Assembly: GCA_004143645.1 (NCBI GenBank)
Contig: RXPK01000086.1
Location: 372,001-436,000, forward strand
Reading direction: 5' to 3'
Length of the DNA: 64,000 bases
Source: Protaetia brevitarsis
Lineage: Eukaryota > Arthropoda > Insecta > Coleoptera > Scarabaeidae
The position numbers and the translations under genes are program-made. The notes under the pieces are model-generated. The model had not been told where the DNA came from. It did no database searches and saw only the letters and a list, made by a program, of their open reading frames with translations. Positions 11,663-22,277 of the stretch are shown piece after piece (the stretch's first letter is position 1; every line of letters begins with the position of its first letter).

Positions 11663-11934
11663 AAATGAATTTGATTCAAAGAAAACTATAGATGTCAGGA
11701 CATAGGAACACAATGGACTGATTTTTATTTTCTGACATAAATTGTAATGCAAACACTATCTTTTATCCTGGTTATAATTTTTCAAGGTAAGAATTAGAGG
11801 TGCGCATTTTGGGAATTATCTCGGCCAGGTTCACCTAGCCCATTATTCCATCGGCCCGCAAGATTCGCAGTTGTACTAAATAATTGCATATGTGTCACAT
11901 ATTCCCATTCGCAAACTGTTACCATTAACGAAAA

Positions 11935-12724
11935 TGAAATGCGGGTTTTACAAGCGGTAATAGAAGGTCCAAATACAAGTTAAAAAGAGAATATTAGGCG
12001 ACTTAAATATTAGTGTAACTTCATTAACAAGACTATTAAAAATGAATAAATTCCATCTATATGAAATACAATTGCTTCAAGAGTTGTTGCCACTTGATTA
12101 TCAAAACCGCACGGGATTTTGTAGAAGAATTATATTTAATTGAACAAGACCCAGAATTATGCAATAACATACTGTGGACTGACGAAACGATTTCTCGTCA
12201 TAATGGATATGTAAATACACACAATTTTCTTTATTATATTGACTCGAATTGTCATATTGTACTTGAAAAACGTCGCCCAAATAGATGGTCGTTGAACGTT
12301 TGGGGTGGTATCATCTGCACAAACATGATTGACCCCTATTATTTCGATGGTCACCTGAATGGAGTTAGATATAGGCATTTCTTTCAAAACAACTTATCAG
12401 GTTAGTTAGAAGATATACTACTACTGACTAGAAGACCTGTGATTCCAACATGATAGTACGCCTAGCCATAACCAGTTAGCAGTTCGAGAGTTTGTAAATG
12501 AAGCGTGGGGTGATAGATGGATTCGGACAGAAGAGCCTATTGTATGGCCAGGAAGATCGCCTGATGTAACACATCTGGATATGTTAAAACTAGTGTGTAA
12601 AGATAGGATGAGAACTATTTTCCAACAAATAACTCCCGAAATGCTTTTAAGAGTAAAATCATTATTTAGACAAAGGGTAAATATGTGGCTACGTAAAAAA
12701 AGGGTGGCCATATTGAGGAATGAG
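11935..12724 (+). pseudogene. IS630/Tc1/mariner-type transposase relic
   Basis: Three frames together read as one transposase: a helix-turn-helix part (RILGDLNISVTSLTRLLKMN, about 11983-12050), then LQELLPLDYQNRTGF, then a 114-codon frame with ILWTDE (first catalytic Asp), VNTHNFLYY and LNVWGGIICTNM…YYFDGHL (12160-12400), and after frameshifts QHDS-like and AVREFVNEAWGDRWI, VWPGRSPDVTHLDM (12480-12590; second Asp) to a stop at about 12724. This is the insect IS630-type family with WAGI and WPxRSPDLTxLDF motifs. Frameshifts and the GGI/DMLK changes show it is dead. AACACCCAGTATA at about 13340 may be its right terminus; the left end may have been lost at the neighbouring LTR. Confidence 0.85.
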
Positions 12725-13352
12725 TGACTTCATCTTATTTTTAACTTACTCCAGTTTACGCTTGTGTTTATTTATTATAGTTTCTCTTTAGTATTTAATT
12801 ATTAGTGTATGTATCTACATACTAGTAGTGTACTATCATGTTTACATCTGTAAGGATGATAGTACACTACTACAAACAAAATCTATTGTGTCTCCTATAT
12901 TATTGTTCCAGTTATAAATGATGCAAAATATCAAGTTTAAATATAAGCAGTATTATGTGAGGAAGGCTTCTTTCGAAAGCCTTCCAATTGTATCTGATAA
13001 CATAAAGTACACATAAAGTGTACATATAAGATGTTTGAAATTCAGATGCATTTTAAAACATCCTATATAATATAACGCAAAAGGTTTCGTATCCATTGTT
13101 TTATCTAAAGGTACGTTAGGTTGTTATCAAAATTTTATTAGAAAATAGCAGTTTAATTTTATAAGAATATTGTGCGCACATTTAAAAAAAAATGTTCGAA
13201 TATCTTAAAAAGTATTAAGTTTTATCGCAGGATATAGATAGTTATGATTTGTACTGAGTCAAGGAATGAAAAATGTAATAATATCATAATACGTTTAAAT
13301 TGAAAAAATAGAATCGCGTAAAGTAATAACGAAACCGAACACCCAGTATATG
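12725..13352. mobile_element. 3' noncoding part of the IS630-type relic, with two hairpins
   Basis: Downstream of the transposase relic lie a 17-bp perfect inverted repeat (TAGTAGTGTACTATCAT at 12823-12839 with its complement at 12856-12872) and a second one (GGAAGGCTT 12961-12969 with AAGCCTTCC 12977-12985). The stretch ends with AACACCCAGTATA, resembling the 'acaccctgtata' ends of related elements in this window. Assignment to the transposon is by position. Confidence 0.45.
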
Positions 13353-13374
13353 TTAAGAGTTATAGAGTCTTAAT

Positions 13375-13541
13375 ATGGAGCGGAAACTACACGGTTGGAT
13401 GCACCAGGGGCGTATATAAGAAGAATGTCGGACCATGGAGAATCAGTTCAGTTATCCTGATGAAGCTGTCAGTATGAACAGCGAAACGTCGAGCGAAAGT
13501 TTTGACACACGGCGAAACCCGCAAGAAGCTGTTAGTTATAG
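13375..13541 (+). mobile_element. PLE 3'-end fragment with hammerhead-like core
   Basis: These 167 bases are nearly identical to 54755-54920, the 3' end of the larger PLE in this window, and both stop at the same bases (GTTAGTTATAG), which marks the true 3' end. The fragment is therefore a severely 5'-truncated insertion. It contains CTGATGA (13457-13463), a stem GCTGT/ACAGC (13465-13469 with 13478-13482), GAAAC (13483-13487) and GTC, the order of a minimal hammerhead ribozyme with an intact core. Confidence 0.88.
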
Positions 13542-15270
13542 CCCTTAATATTATGTACCTTTACTTTAAAGTATTTTTCAATTAAGTGATTGAGTAAAAC
13601 ATGATCAACCTATGTTAAATAAATGGCACACGCTGTATATAGAATAAATTCATCATGTTTTCTTACGGTGCTTTATTTGAGAATTTAATAAAAAAAGAAT
13701 CAGGTACTTATTGGATATTTTCCAAATTTAGATATGTAAAAAGGCCTACGAATTTTCCTCTACAGATTTTTTTTTCATATTTTAAAAATATTATTAATGC
13801 AATTTCGGATATTAAGCATCAAAATGTTTTTTTTTTTCTTGAGATGTATATAACAAAAATTTGCCCATTTATAACACACACTGTATATTTCTCTATAATT
13901 ACATCCTTTTTTGCAGTTCATTATTGACTTTAAATTATGCCGGGACCTTTTTTCGGTAGACGATGATTAGATATAATGATGGAACATACATCAAAATTTT
14001 AATTCGAAGGTTTTAAAATAAGTTTAATTAAATCGAATGAGACAAAGGAAGAAGTCGAAGGAGCAGAAGTGGTAAAAGAATAATAGGGAAGAACGTAAAG
14101 AAAACGAAGGACAAAAAAGAGCTGACACAACGGCCGACAGAGAAAGGAACAGCTCCCGAAGAGAGAAGGTCTGAGAAGTCCATCCAGTCAATGAATGTAT
14201 TCTTCGGGAACGAAACAGAAAGGGTCTACAAATTACTGTTTAGAACGCGTTGGTATGTGCTACTGTGCCAGGTATCATTTTAATGATACATTTTTTTTCC
14301 ACACGGAGCCGTACAATCCTCTACCACTCTTCACAGGTATCAAGGTGTGGTTGAGCAGTCATCCACTATCAAAACTCAATCTCGTATTATGATTGAATAT
14401 AATAAATACTGCTCTTGATGGTTCCGTGGCCGGTGGACGGACAGTAATGTTCTCGGAAACGGGTTTTTCGGTAAAGAGACGATGAAATAATGGCGGAGAA
14501 GGGTTTAGATTAAGGTCTTCGATATGGGCACAATTTGAAACTTATTTTAATTGATGTCAAACATCGGGCATAAACAAGACACAAATGAAAATATTCGGTA
14601 ATTTAATACCACTACGTGCGTGCGTTGTACCGGTAAGAAGTTACGAGTGTTTTTTCTTCTTCTCTTAATAGTAAGGTTAATAAAAATGACAAGGCGTAAT
14701 AAGAATTAACTTGTTAGAAAACAAGTCATAATCTGCTATATCTTTGAATGGGTTAGATTAGGTGTTTCAAGAATCTTTCTGAGGAAATTATATGATAATT
14801 TAAAATATGTTTAAGTTCATCTTATCTTTATTTGATTTTTTATTTAGAAGAGAAAGGAACTGCCTGGTAGCTGTTTTAAAATATAGGCCCTTTCTGAATT
14901 TGTGTAGATTTCTCATGTTAACCTGTTGAAATTAAAAAAAAAATGTAAGAAAGTGATAAATAAGTTTTAAAAAATGATTTTTTTAATAATTCACTTAAAC
15001 ATATTCATTTTGTGAGTGCGAATGCTTGTTTATGTTTTGGTTTTTGTAACTACCCCCAAAAATAATTAAGGCTTTATTTCAAATATATAAATTAGAGCAA
15101 GATCAGACGAGGTCCACAAAAAACGTAAAAAACATACATTTTAATGTTTTCATACAGGTTCGACTTTAAATGGAATAAATCCAGTGTTAATTAATTAAAT
15201 AATTGCCGGGTTTTATTATATAGCCAAATATAAATATAAATCAATAATCAGGAAAATAGTGCCTTTTTTG
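13542..15270. other. Noncoding stretch
   Basis: No supported gene. 14030-14200 is purine-rich. 14400-14520 is somewhat richer in CG but has no usable frame. Confidence 0.45.
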
Positions 15271-15279
15271 GTTTTATTA

Positions 15280-15345
15280 AATTGAAACCTAATTAATTCA
15301 TTGACGTTTCGACATTTATCGTCTTTATCAAGATGATTAGTATTT
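15280..15345 (-). mobile_element. PLE-like 3' end remnant (minus strand)
   Basis: On the minus strand, CTTGATAA, a GAC/GTC stem, CGAAACGTC and AATGAATTAATT follow one another (core 15303-15332). The order and the CGAAACGTC core match the hammerhead-like 3' ends of the PLE copies at 13.48 and 54.86 kb. Flanking bases TAATCAT and ATGAATTA could form stem I. The first box (CTTGATAA) departs from CUGANGA. No coding part is attached. Confidence 0.42.
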
Positions 15346-15779
15346 AAAATGTATAGTGATGAAGGATTTTGGTTTAACATTATTTGTAACAACAAAGTGA
15401 TGTTTATTCAAAACCTTTTTTTAAGATAACAAATTGGAGATTTGTAAAAGGCAAATACAAATATAAAGACAAACTACAATATACAAATATTGCGCATTGG
15501 TTACTGTGAATTAATTAAATATTTGTTCTGCATAAAATCATTCATTAGATTGGTAAAATATTAGGTTGAAAAAATCATACCGCAATATTCTTTCTACGCA
15601 TTTCACGATTTGAAATCTTTATTGCCATTTCAAAGAAAAAAAAAAACAGTACTGTCATATTTGATAATCAAATTGATTGGTATTTAAAATGCCTATATTA
15701 TTTCCGCACCTGTCACAGCTTAAAAAGAAAGACAATTTCCCAGTTGACATCCAAACATCGCAATATTTAATAGTTCAAT

Positions 15780-16540
15780 AACTTTGCAAAATATTTTCCA
15801 AAGTGCTGTTGAATTTATCCTGGGTCAGAATGACAAGATCATCGGCATACCCCAAAACTTTATGCTCTTCATTGTCCAGCTTTACTAATAGCTCATCCGC
15901 GATCACAGCAGATGGGACAAGCTCCTTCCCTCTCTTGCCTGCAAACATTCTTTAACGACACGAGCCACTAGTGTCTCTCTCGTGATTGTTGTGTAAACTT
16001 ATTTGCCTTTGAGCATGCATTCTATCCACTTGCACCTTGTTTCATCGATAGCTTTATTCTCTTTGGAGATTGATGCCATGGAAGTATTGTCAAATGGTTC
16101 CTCTGCGTCAAGGAATTTCTACAAAAGCAGTTTCTTGGTTTGCTTAGGAGATGCAAGACTGTCTTTGTGGAGTTTCCTGTTTGATGTGAATATTGGGCTT
16201 GATATAGTGGCCGATGTGGTAATACAGTATCTCCTGTGTGTCTGTTTAGTAGTTTTCACGAGTCTTTAGCATAATAACATCAGTCTCAGAGGCTTTACTC
16301 CATCTTATCCAGTTTTACCAGATTTTGGAATAAAAGTAATTCTAATCTACCTGCAGGCCATTGGAATGTATCCCAGTGCAAGACTTCCCCTGAAAAGGAT
16401 ACTAAGATTTTGAAACAAAAGTGTGGAACTGTCCTCGGAATACCTTAAGGGATTTATATGGTTTGAATGAGTTAATTTCACTTTTTCCACTTTTACCACA
16501 TTTACCACATACCAAACTCTCCGGATGCCCACCTCACAGG
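15780..16540 (-). pseudogene. Non-LTR retrotransposon reverse transcriptase relic
   Basis: On the minus strand the RT motifs appear in order but in shifting frames: SLALGYIPMACR and FIPKSGKTG near 16320-16400, a degraded QTGKST/ALHLL block near 16160-16190, KENKAIDETRCKWIECMLKG near 16010-16070, then AVIADELLVKLDNEE and GYADDLVILTQDKF (catalytic YADD, about 15812-15860). This is the RT of an I/Jockey/R1-type element with the KSGK and AFN…CRWI…LSPLLWNxVxDELL…GYADDL layout. The VLSPLLW block is broken. RNase H and 3' end are not joined to it; the RNase H relic at 17.2-17.9 kb lies upstream in the same orientation, so it is a separate insertion. Confidence 0.75.
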
Positions 16541-17211
16541 TTTCTAGATCTAGGCTTGATTGCAGCCTTGCGGTGATAATTGGGTAATTCCCGGGATATA
16601 AACCAGGAAGAGTTATGTCTTATGGTTTCAAGTAGGTATAGCGCACGTGTAGAATATGATAAATAATAGTAATTGTGAATTAACCACACATTAAAATCAA
16701 ATGATATGCAAATTACAAAAATAAAAGTGTAAGAGATATCATCTTCTTAACTGTAGTTGGTGGTATATGTTAGATACAGACATTGCAGTATTTACCAAGA
16801 TTACGAGAAAGATGTAGTAGAATATTGGAAGAAAAGATTAAAGCCCAAGATGACTCTGAAAACAGAAATTCAATTTTAAAGATATAAATACTAGTGGTAA
16901 CAACTGGCACAAGGCAATGTAGAAACACTAATATAAGGTTATATCTGAGTGCCGATGTTTCTGAGAATTATTTACCATATCACATCAGATTTGGTTCCTT
17001 TGAATTTTGCTTCTAATTGAAAGCCCTAACCAAACTTGTCCTATTTTTGTTGTTGTTGTGAGAGACGACATGGAATCTCTGAAAGCACTGTAGCCTCTTG
17101 GCTTTTTGTATTTAGTCCCCATTTCTTTTACAGATTAAATTATTCCAGTCATTTCAGGATTCTAGTACCCTGCGCTAATCTGTACAGGTTTCTGGCTGGT
17201 TGATCAAAGTA

Positions 17212-17900
17212 GATTAGATTAGATTAGATTAGGAGTGGGGTGGGATATGGACCTGTTTCACCGCGACCTTTTTAGATCTATGGTGATCCCCTTTTTTCCT
17301 AGAGGACGCTATCTAATTTTGCCCTTTTAATTAGAAGTATCATCTTTGAGAGCGTTTTCTTTGTGTAGCTACTAGCAGTGGGATTCTCCACGCCCATTAC
17401 TGGAAACCCTGCCCTCGCCAGGCCTTCACATTGGCACAGCATATGAACTGGTGTTTCTTCCTCCTCTTCGCAGAATCTGTAGGATGCGTCATCTGTTAGG
17501 CTTACGTTGTACATATGTCTATTTGGCCTACAGTGACTAGTCAGCAGACCTACTATCATTTTGACGGCCCTTTCATCTTTACTTAGTAGATCTTTAGTAA
17601 ATTCAGGCCTCTGTTTCTATAAAAAATCTTTTGCCTGTCTCTCTTCACCGTGAGAGAGGTTTTACCACCACTCTCTGGACTGATTGTGTATCTATTCATT
17701 GATGGATTTTATAATTTGCGATTTGGTAATGCCAAAGGAAGGGTTCTCCGAACCTGTCTCTGTTCTGTAGTTGGATTAAAAGGATACTAATCTTCGAAAT
17801 TTCTGTATACTTGTCCCAGACATTGGCTTGAAGATTCATAATCTGGTTACTTACAGTTTCCTTAAAACTGTGACTATAATTTTGTGACAGCGTGACGATT
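17212..17900 (-). pseudogene. Non-LTR element 3' end: RNase H/C-terminal relic, copy 1
   Basis: The minus frame at 17299-17559 reads GLLTSHCRPNRHMYNVSLTD, then FCEEEEETPVHMLCQCEGL: the conserved LLTGHC…LNRHL…CRxCxEEEET…HxLCxC tail found after RNase H in I/Jockey-type elements. Farther upstream on the minus strand, degraded RQxKxF and LL…SK…-like blocks can be followed to about 17.9 kb. The 3' end is a (TAATC)n tail (TAGATTAGATTAGATTAG on the plus strand at 17212-17231). A second copy lies at 40478-40920. Confidence 0.75.
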
Positions 17901-18178
17901 AAACCAGTGGTACTTTCAGCAATTATTCACTCAAGGGAAGAGTTAGGTACGAAATTTCGTTGTTTGCATTTTCATGTATACTTCCCTAGATAATTAGAGT
18001 TTATCAGAACATATACATAAAGTTACGTGTTTAAAGTGAACGCAAAATTGATTATTCTACATATTTTCCCAGCATGCTGATTAAAAATTCTAATAAAGTT
18101 CTCAGATAATAAGACGATGCGTGGGTTGTTTAAACAATTATAAAATTTAATTTTGTTTCGGAATGGAATTCCAATTAA

Positions 18179-18731
18179 AACATGAACATAGGCGAAAGCC
18201 ATCATCGCGCACTCACGTTTCGAGATATGCGTAAGAATGAGCATATTTTCGAGTTCGTTTGGGTATGTATACGTATGTGTAAAGACATGTATAAAATTTT
18301 CAATATGGGCATCGAACAAACGACCATCGAGGACTTCGATAAGAGAATCGAAACGGATCGAGGGTTCATTCTTTTCGAATCGTACGTTTTTATTTTGTAA
18401 ATCGGACTCGATCATCAATAACGTCCATAAATATTTAAAGGTGGAGTGGGAAAAAAATCCGAGTGACATCACGCATTTATCACATATTAATTTGACCCGC
18501 GTCTGTTTATTATTCATTACCGAATTCCTAATCGTGAAATTTACATAACCCGTACGTAAGTTTAATTAAAATGACTAATGTTTATTTAACATAACAAAAC
18601 GTAGGTACTGATCGTGTAAGGATCGATGTTGCTTGTTTTTGTGTTGCTGTTGGCGTTGGCCGTTGTTATACTAGCTTGCGGGTCGCGTTCTAAATGTATT
18701 CGTTCGTTACCAGGGCAGGCACAAATTTAAA
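18179..18731 (+). other. Unassigned CG-containing block with several open frames
   Basis: This stretch differs from its neighbours in having more CG and three candidate frames. One plus frame gives YLKVEWEKNPSDITHLSHIN followed by LTRVCLLFITEFLIVKF (18435-18545), whose hydrophobic spacing also resembles a Bcl-2 BH1 helix pair; a donor-like GTAAGTTT follows at 18556 but after a stop. An earlier plus frame (18182-18397) would need a one-base shift in a T-rich tract to join it. An ATG at 18627 encodes MLLVFVLLLALAVVILACGS, a membrane segment or signal peptide, ending at 18731. A 164-codon minus frame (18023-18517) also covers it. It could be a decayed paralogue of the Bcl-2-like gene, or coincidence. 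Confidence 0.25.
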
Positions 18732-19189
18732 TGACTCCTCATTAATGTTACACGGATAATAGAAACTAAAATAACAGATTTCGTTGGCGTTATGTAAATA
18801 AATTAGGCTGGACAATGAATTATTACGATAATAAGATATTAGGTGAGAACAGCTAAATAGAAACAGAGCATAAAGTTATATATTTTATAGTCATACGGCT
18901 TAATTTGTATAAATAAATTATGTGTTAATAGTAAAAGCCACATTGTTTGAGGCCAATTTAAATTTTAAAATATCATGATTAAACATTATATTGTGTATGA
19001 CTAATATATAGAAAAAGTTCATATGCTTAGGTTTTAATTTAATGACTACTGGACATATAATATATGCTCATTTGTGTGGTACTTATAGATATAGTCACTG
19101 GTTCAGTTGAACTACGTATCTGAGAAAACATTTTTTTAGAGCCTACAGTTAGCATACCAATTACTTCATTGTTGAACTTTTGAAATTTG

Positions 19190-19585
19190 ACTTAAATTTT
19201 TGACTTCTGAAGTCTTTTTCGAGTTCAGGAAACGAATGGAAGTCACACGTAGAGCATACTCAGGTGAGTGGGGGGTGAACCATAATTTTCATTCCCAATT
19301 CTTTAACTGTTCGTTGACAAATCACTGATCTGTGGTCGGAGCGTGGTTGTGATCCAGGATCCAATCGAGATTCTGATAAAGCGGCTGACTTTTCTTTAAT
19401 TTTGTTTTTAGGATTTCTCGAATTATTCTAAAATAGTACTCTCTAGTACTAGTGATCACAAATAACGCCGTATTTACCAAAGAGAGGTAAAGATAAATGT
19501 ATTGCTTTGCTGGTGCTTTTCATTGTTTTGGCCTTCTGGGACTTTCTTGGATTACATGCTTTGAGATTTTAATTGAATCGTAATG
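19190..19585 (-). pseudogene. Mariner-type transposase relic
   Basis: On the minus strand, with stops and frame changes, the blocks read QKAKTMKSTSKAIHLSLPLF (near 19530), YYFRIIREILKTKLKKSQPL, YQNLDWILDHNHAPTTDQ (19330-19390), FTPHSPEYA and then IRFLNSKKTSEVKNLSQI (19195-19230). These correspond in order to the mariner pattern KSMLIxFFD…FYLEVLRRLR…WILHHDNAPAH…LPHPPYSPDLAPCDFFLFPKLK. The catalytic DNAPAH is HNHAPT here and there are in-frame stops, so the gene is dead. No terminal inverted repeats are visible. Confidence 0.7.
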
Positions 19586-20224
19586 ATAAAACCAATTCTC
19601 TCACATGCAATGACTAACTGGGAAGCTTATATTTGCAGGCAAACAAATATACTAACTATAACAAACCGCCACATAATCTCATTGCTCATCTGCGTTTGTT
19701 CGCAACGAAGAAGTAGGTTTTAGCGCATGTTTGTGGTATTTACGCGGTATTCATCGGCAAACTTATTGGAGATCGAATCTTTAATTAAAGAAAAGGTATC
19801 GTAGGATTAATTGTCAAATTAGAATCAAAACTAACTCGATAATTCCAGATGATATTATTTCATAGTAGCTCATTCCTTATTTCTTTAATGTTACGATCAT
19901 TAACTCCATTTAATAAAAACACACTCGATTTATCTTTGAGAAAATATTTATAAATGGAATATCATTGGGGTGTGCAAATAAAAAAATAGAAGCAAATGAG
20001 GGAAGTTACTAACAATAACAAAAAATAAACCATATTCGTCATGAAAGCGCCGTGCGCAATAGTCATTCCGTTATTAAACACTAATGGATTAATTTTGCTC
20101 TAAAACATATGACTTCTAAGGTTTATATGGTAACGTCTCTTAACTAATTATATTGTTCTATAAAATCGTATCTTATGGGGTAACAAGAAATAATTTCAAA
20201 TATAATCAAATAAGTTTTACCATT

Positions 20225-20310
20225 CAGATTTATTGAAATCTATAATACCTACATGGTTCAATTGAAACTAGCCATCTTCAGGCTCTTAATACGTCAATGT
20301 AGAAAACCAG
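20225..20310 (-). other. Weak PLE-like 3' end
   Basis: The minus strand reads CCTGAAGATGGCTAGTTTC, like the CTGAWGA box near PLE 3' ends, but lacks the GAAAC-GTC part. It is recorded only as a possible remnant. Confidence 0.18.
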
Positions 20311-20519
20311 AAATTAAGATCCAAAGTGGTGATAGGGAAACCAAAATTTTAGACCATTTGCTCAAACAATGCGTTTTTGAAAATTTTTGAAAGAATAGGT
20401 GTTTACTTTCAAAAGGGAATTGTTTGAGCAAATAATGATTTTCAAATGATTCTCTCATCTCGCAACATTTTTTTTTATAAGGGTCTAAATACCGCGAATG
20501 TTCATATTGCGGCCTGTTA

Positions 20520-21065
20520 ACTGTTTAACCAGGTCTTTCAAGAGTTACAAGCCGTTAATGGGATATTTTATGACGCCAAAAATGTTTCTGATTGCTTGCG
20601 AAATGACATTCTTTTTGTGAGTTGGAATTATAGATTCCATGGAAGTACATTAGCTGTTATTAGCTACTATTTGTTATCATTATCAATTGCTGGCAGTTAA
20701 CGGTAAACTGAACTCGAGTTTAAAAGTGAAACATAGTGTGCCACAAGGGTCTAGCCTTCATCCATTTTATTTGTTATACATGTAAATGATCTATCCTACA
20801 ATTTAGAGGCTGTCATTATTCGCTGACGATGCCATCCTTTTAGCGAATCGTCAAAACAAAATATAATAGGCAAACAAATAGCGTAATAAATGTAGAGAGT
20901 GCTGCTAATAAGTTAACTTTAAATGAAAGCAATACAATTCAAATCAGATTAACAGAAACAGAAATATAATCCCTTAGATTCTTGAAGATTTATTCTGAAT
21001 TAAACTAGAAATGTCACATTAATGATTTGAGATTCTAATTTGTCTAACATTTGCTTTATGTAAAT
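20520..21065 (+). pseudogene. Jockey-like non-LTR reverse transcriptase relic
   Basis: Plus-strand blocks in order: FYDAKNVSDCLRNDIL with RFHGSTLAVISYYL (20555-20665; equivalent to FDxxKAFDCVxHxIL…GxxxxWxxSYL), AVNGKLNSSLKVKHSVPQGS (20690-20750; the VPQGS motif), a degraded LGPLLFLIYxND segment with a stop, SLFADDAILLAN (20813-20850; catalytic FADD), NKLTLNES and SLRFLKIY…CHINDL (to about 21060). The copy lacks a 3' tail and contains several stops. It belongs to a different family from the RT at 15.8 kb and lies in the opposite orientation. Confidence 0.72.
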
Positions 21066-21729
21066 AAACCAATCTGTTGCTTATAACTCTCTATTTCCTT
21101 TAACCCTTTTAGATTTGGTGTGCATGTTTGTGTACATCAATATCTGAAAGCCTTTTTGTACAATTTTGGCTTTATAGAGGTGTGTGATGGTTTACTGATC
21201 GTTTGTATGTCACAGTAAAAATCAATTCTAAGCATTAGTGATAGGTAGTAAATTAATTGATTAATTAATTAACAAATTAATTAATAAATTAACTAATAAA
21301 AACGATTTTAATTATGAGCCATTCTAGCTTATATCGTCCTTTAGAGAATTTTTACAGCAAAATATGTTTTTTTCTGTCCAAAGAAAAAAAGAACTGAAAG
21401 GGTTAAATACCATATTTGCAATCGTGGGTTGGAGTAACTCTGTTAATGTAGATAGTTTTATTATATAAAAAAAAACGTGATATCCGAACAATATATAAAT
21501 TGTCGTATACAGCTCCTAGTAAAGTATATTTTAATACTAATAAATAAATATGTTTTCTTTTCGTATCTGCATATGTTAGGTAGGTACCATTACATATTTA
21601 TAGAAACAAAAGTAAATATATGATACGTAGTGACGCTGCATGCTTTGCCGAAAAGATTAAATAAGCCGATGTAAAAGTTGACTCTTTTACTCACTTTCTA
21701 TAAATTCACGTAAAAAAACATATTTAGAG

Positions 21730-21760
21730 ACTATTGCTCTTGCATTTCAAGAGCAATAGT
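21730..21760. repeat. 13-bp perfect inverted repeat (hairpin)
   Basis: ACTATTGCTCTTG (21730-21742) and CAAGAGCAATAGT (21748-21760) are separated by 5 bases. No flanking element is recognised. Confidence 0.7.
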
Positions 21761-21984
21761 ATTGTATTGATTGATACTACACTGCCAGTATATCATTCAC
21801 GTAGTATGTAAGTATCCAATCAAAATGTGTCCTATATAATTTTTTGTGACTTATTTGTGGCTAATTGCTATTCATAAGTTGCTCTATTGTTTTGATTTAT
21901 AATTAATTCAAATCTAAATAAGAAACTTTTGAAATAAAATATTCGTTATCTGAAATTGAAGACCAGACGGTAATAAATACTTAC

Positions 21985-22141
21985 TTTTCGATCTTAATAA
22001 AAGAAACCCAACTGTTTGAATCGATGAAGCCATTATCAAAAAGCATCAATATCTTCAAAAGTTTTTTGGTGCTGCCCTGGTGTGTACAAGTCTTATACGT
22101 GACGTTGCGGTAAGTACACTGAACGAACGTGTGGTCCGCAC
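21985..22141 (-). CDS. Possible internal exon of an unidentified minus-strand gene
   Basis: On the minus strand an acceptor-like CTGTTCAG precedes an open stretch that ends at a strong donor, GAAAA-GTAAGTATTT. The encoded segment begins ADHTFVQCTYRNVTYKTCTH and continues …KKLLKILMLFDNGF, with higher CG than the flanks and two Cys spaced as in an extracellular loop. I do not recognise the family. If real it belongs to a gene on the opposite strand to the Bcl-2-like exon 130 bases away, and its partners are not evident in this window. Confidence 0.28.
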
Positions 22142-22277
22142 CTGAACAGCGGACTGGCCGGCCATGAGCGATGTGTGAACAGGGGGCCGACAAGCGTCCG
22201 GGCCCAAGGATCTGCCCAGACTTAACGCCCTGATAAGGGTCTCAATCGCCGGTTCTCACCGGAGCAAATATACTTAG

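Noticed and set aside
17212..17232. TTAGATTAGATTAGATTAG resembling a telomere-like repeat
   Set aside because: It is the (TAATC)n tail of a non-LTR element whose 3' UTR adjoins it; insect telomere repeats are usually TTAGG.
18023..18517. 164-codon minus frame
   Set aside because: No recognisable domain; plus-strand frames on the same bases look at least as coding-like. Mentioned only as a competing reading.
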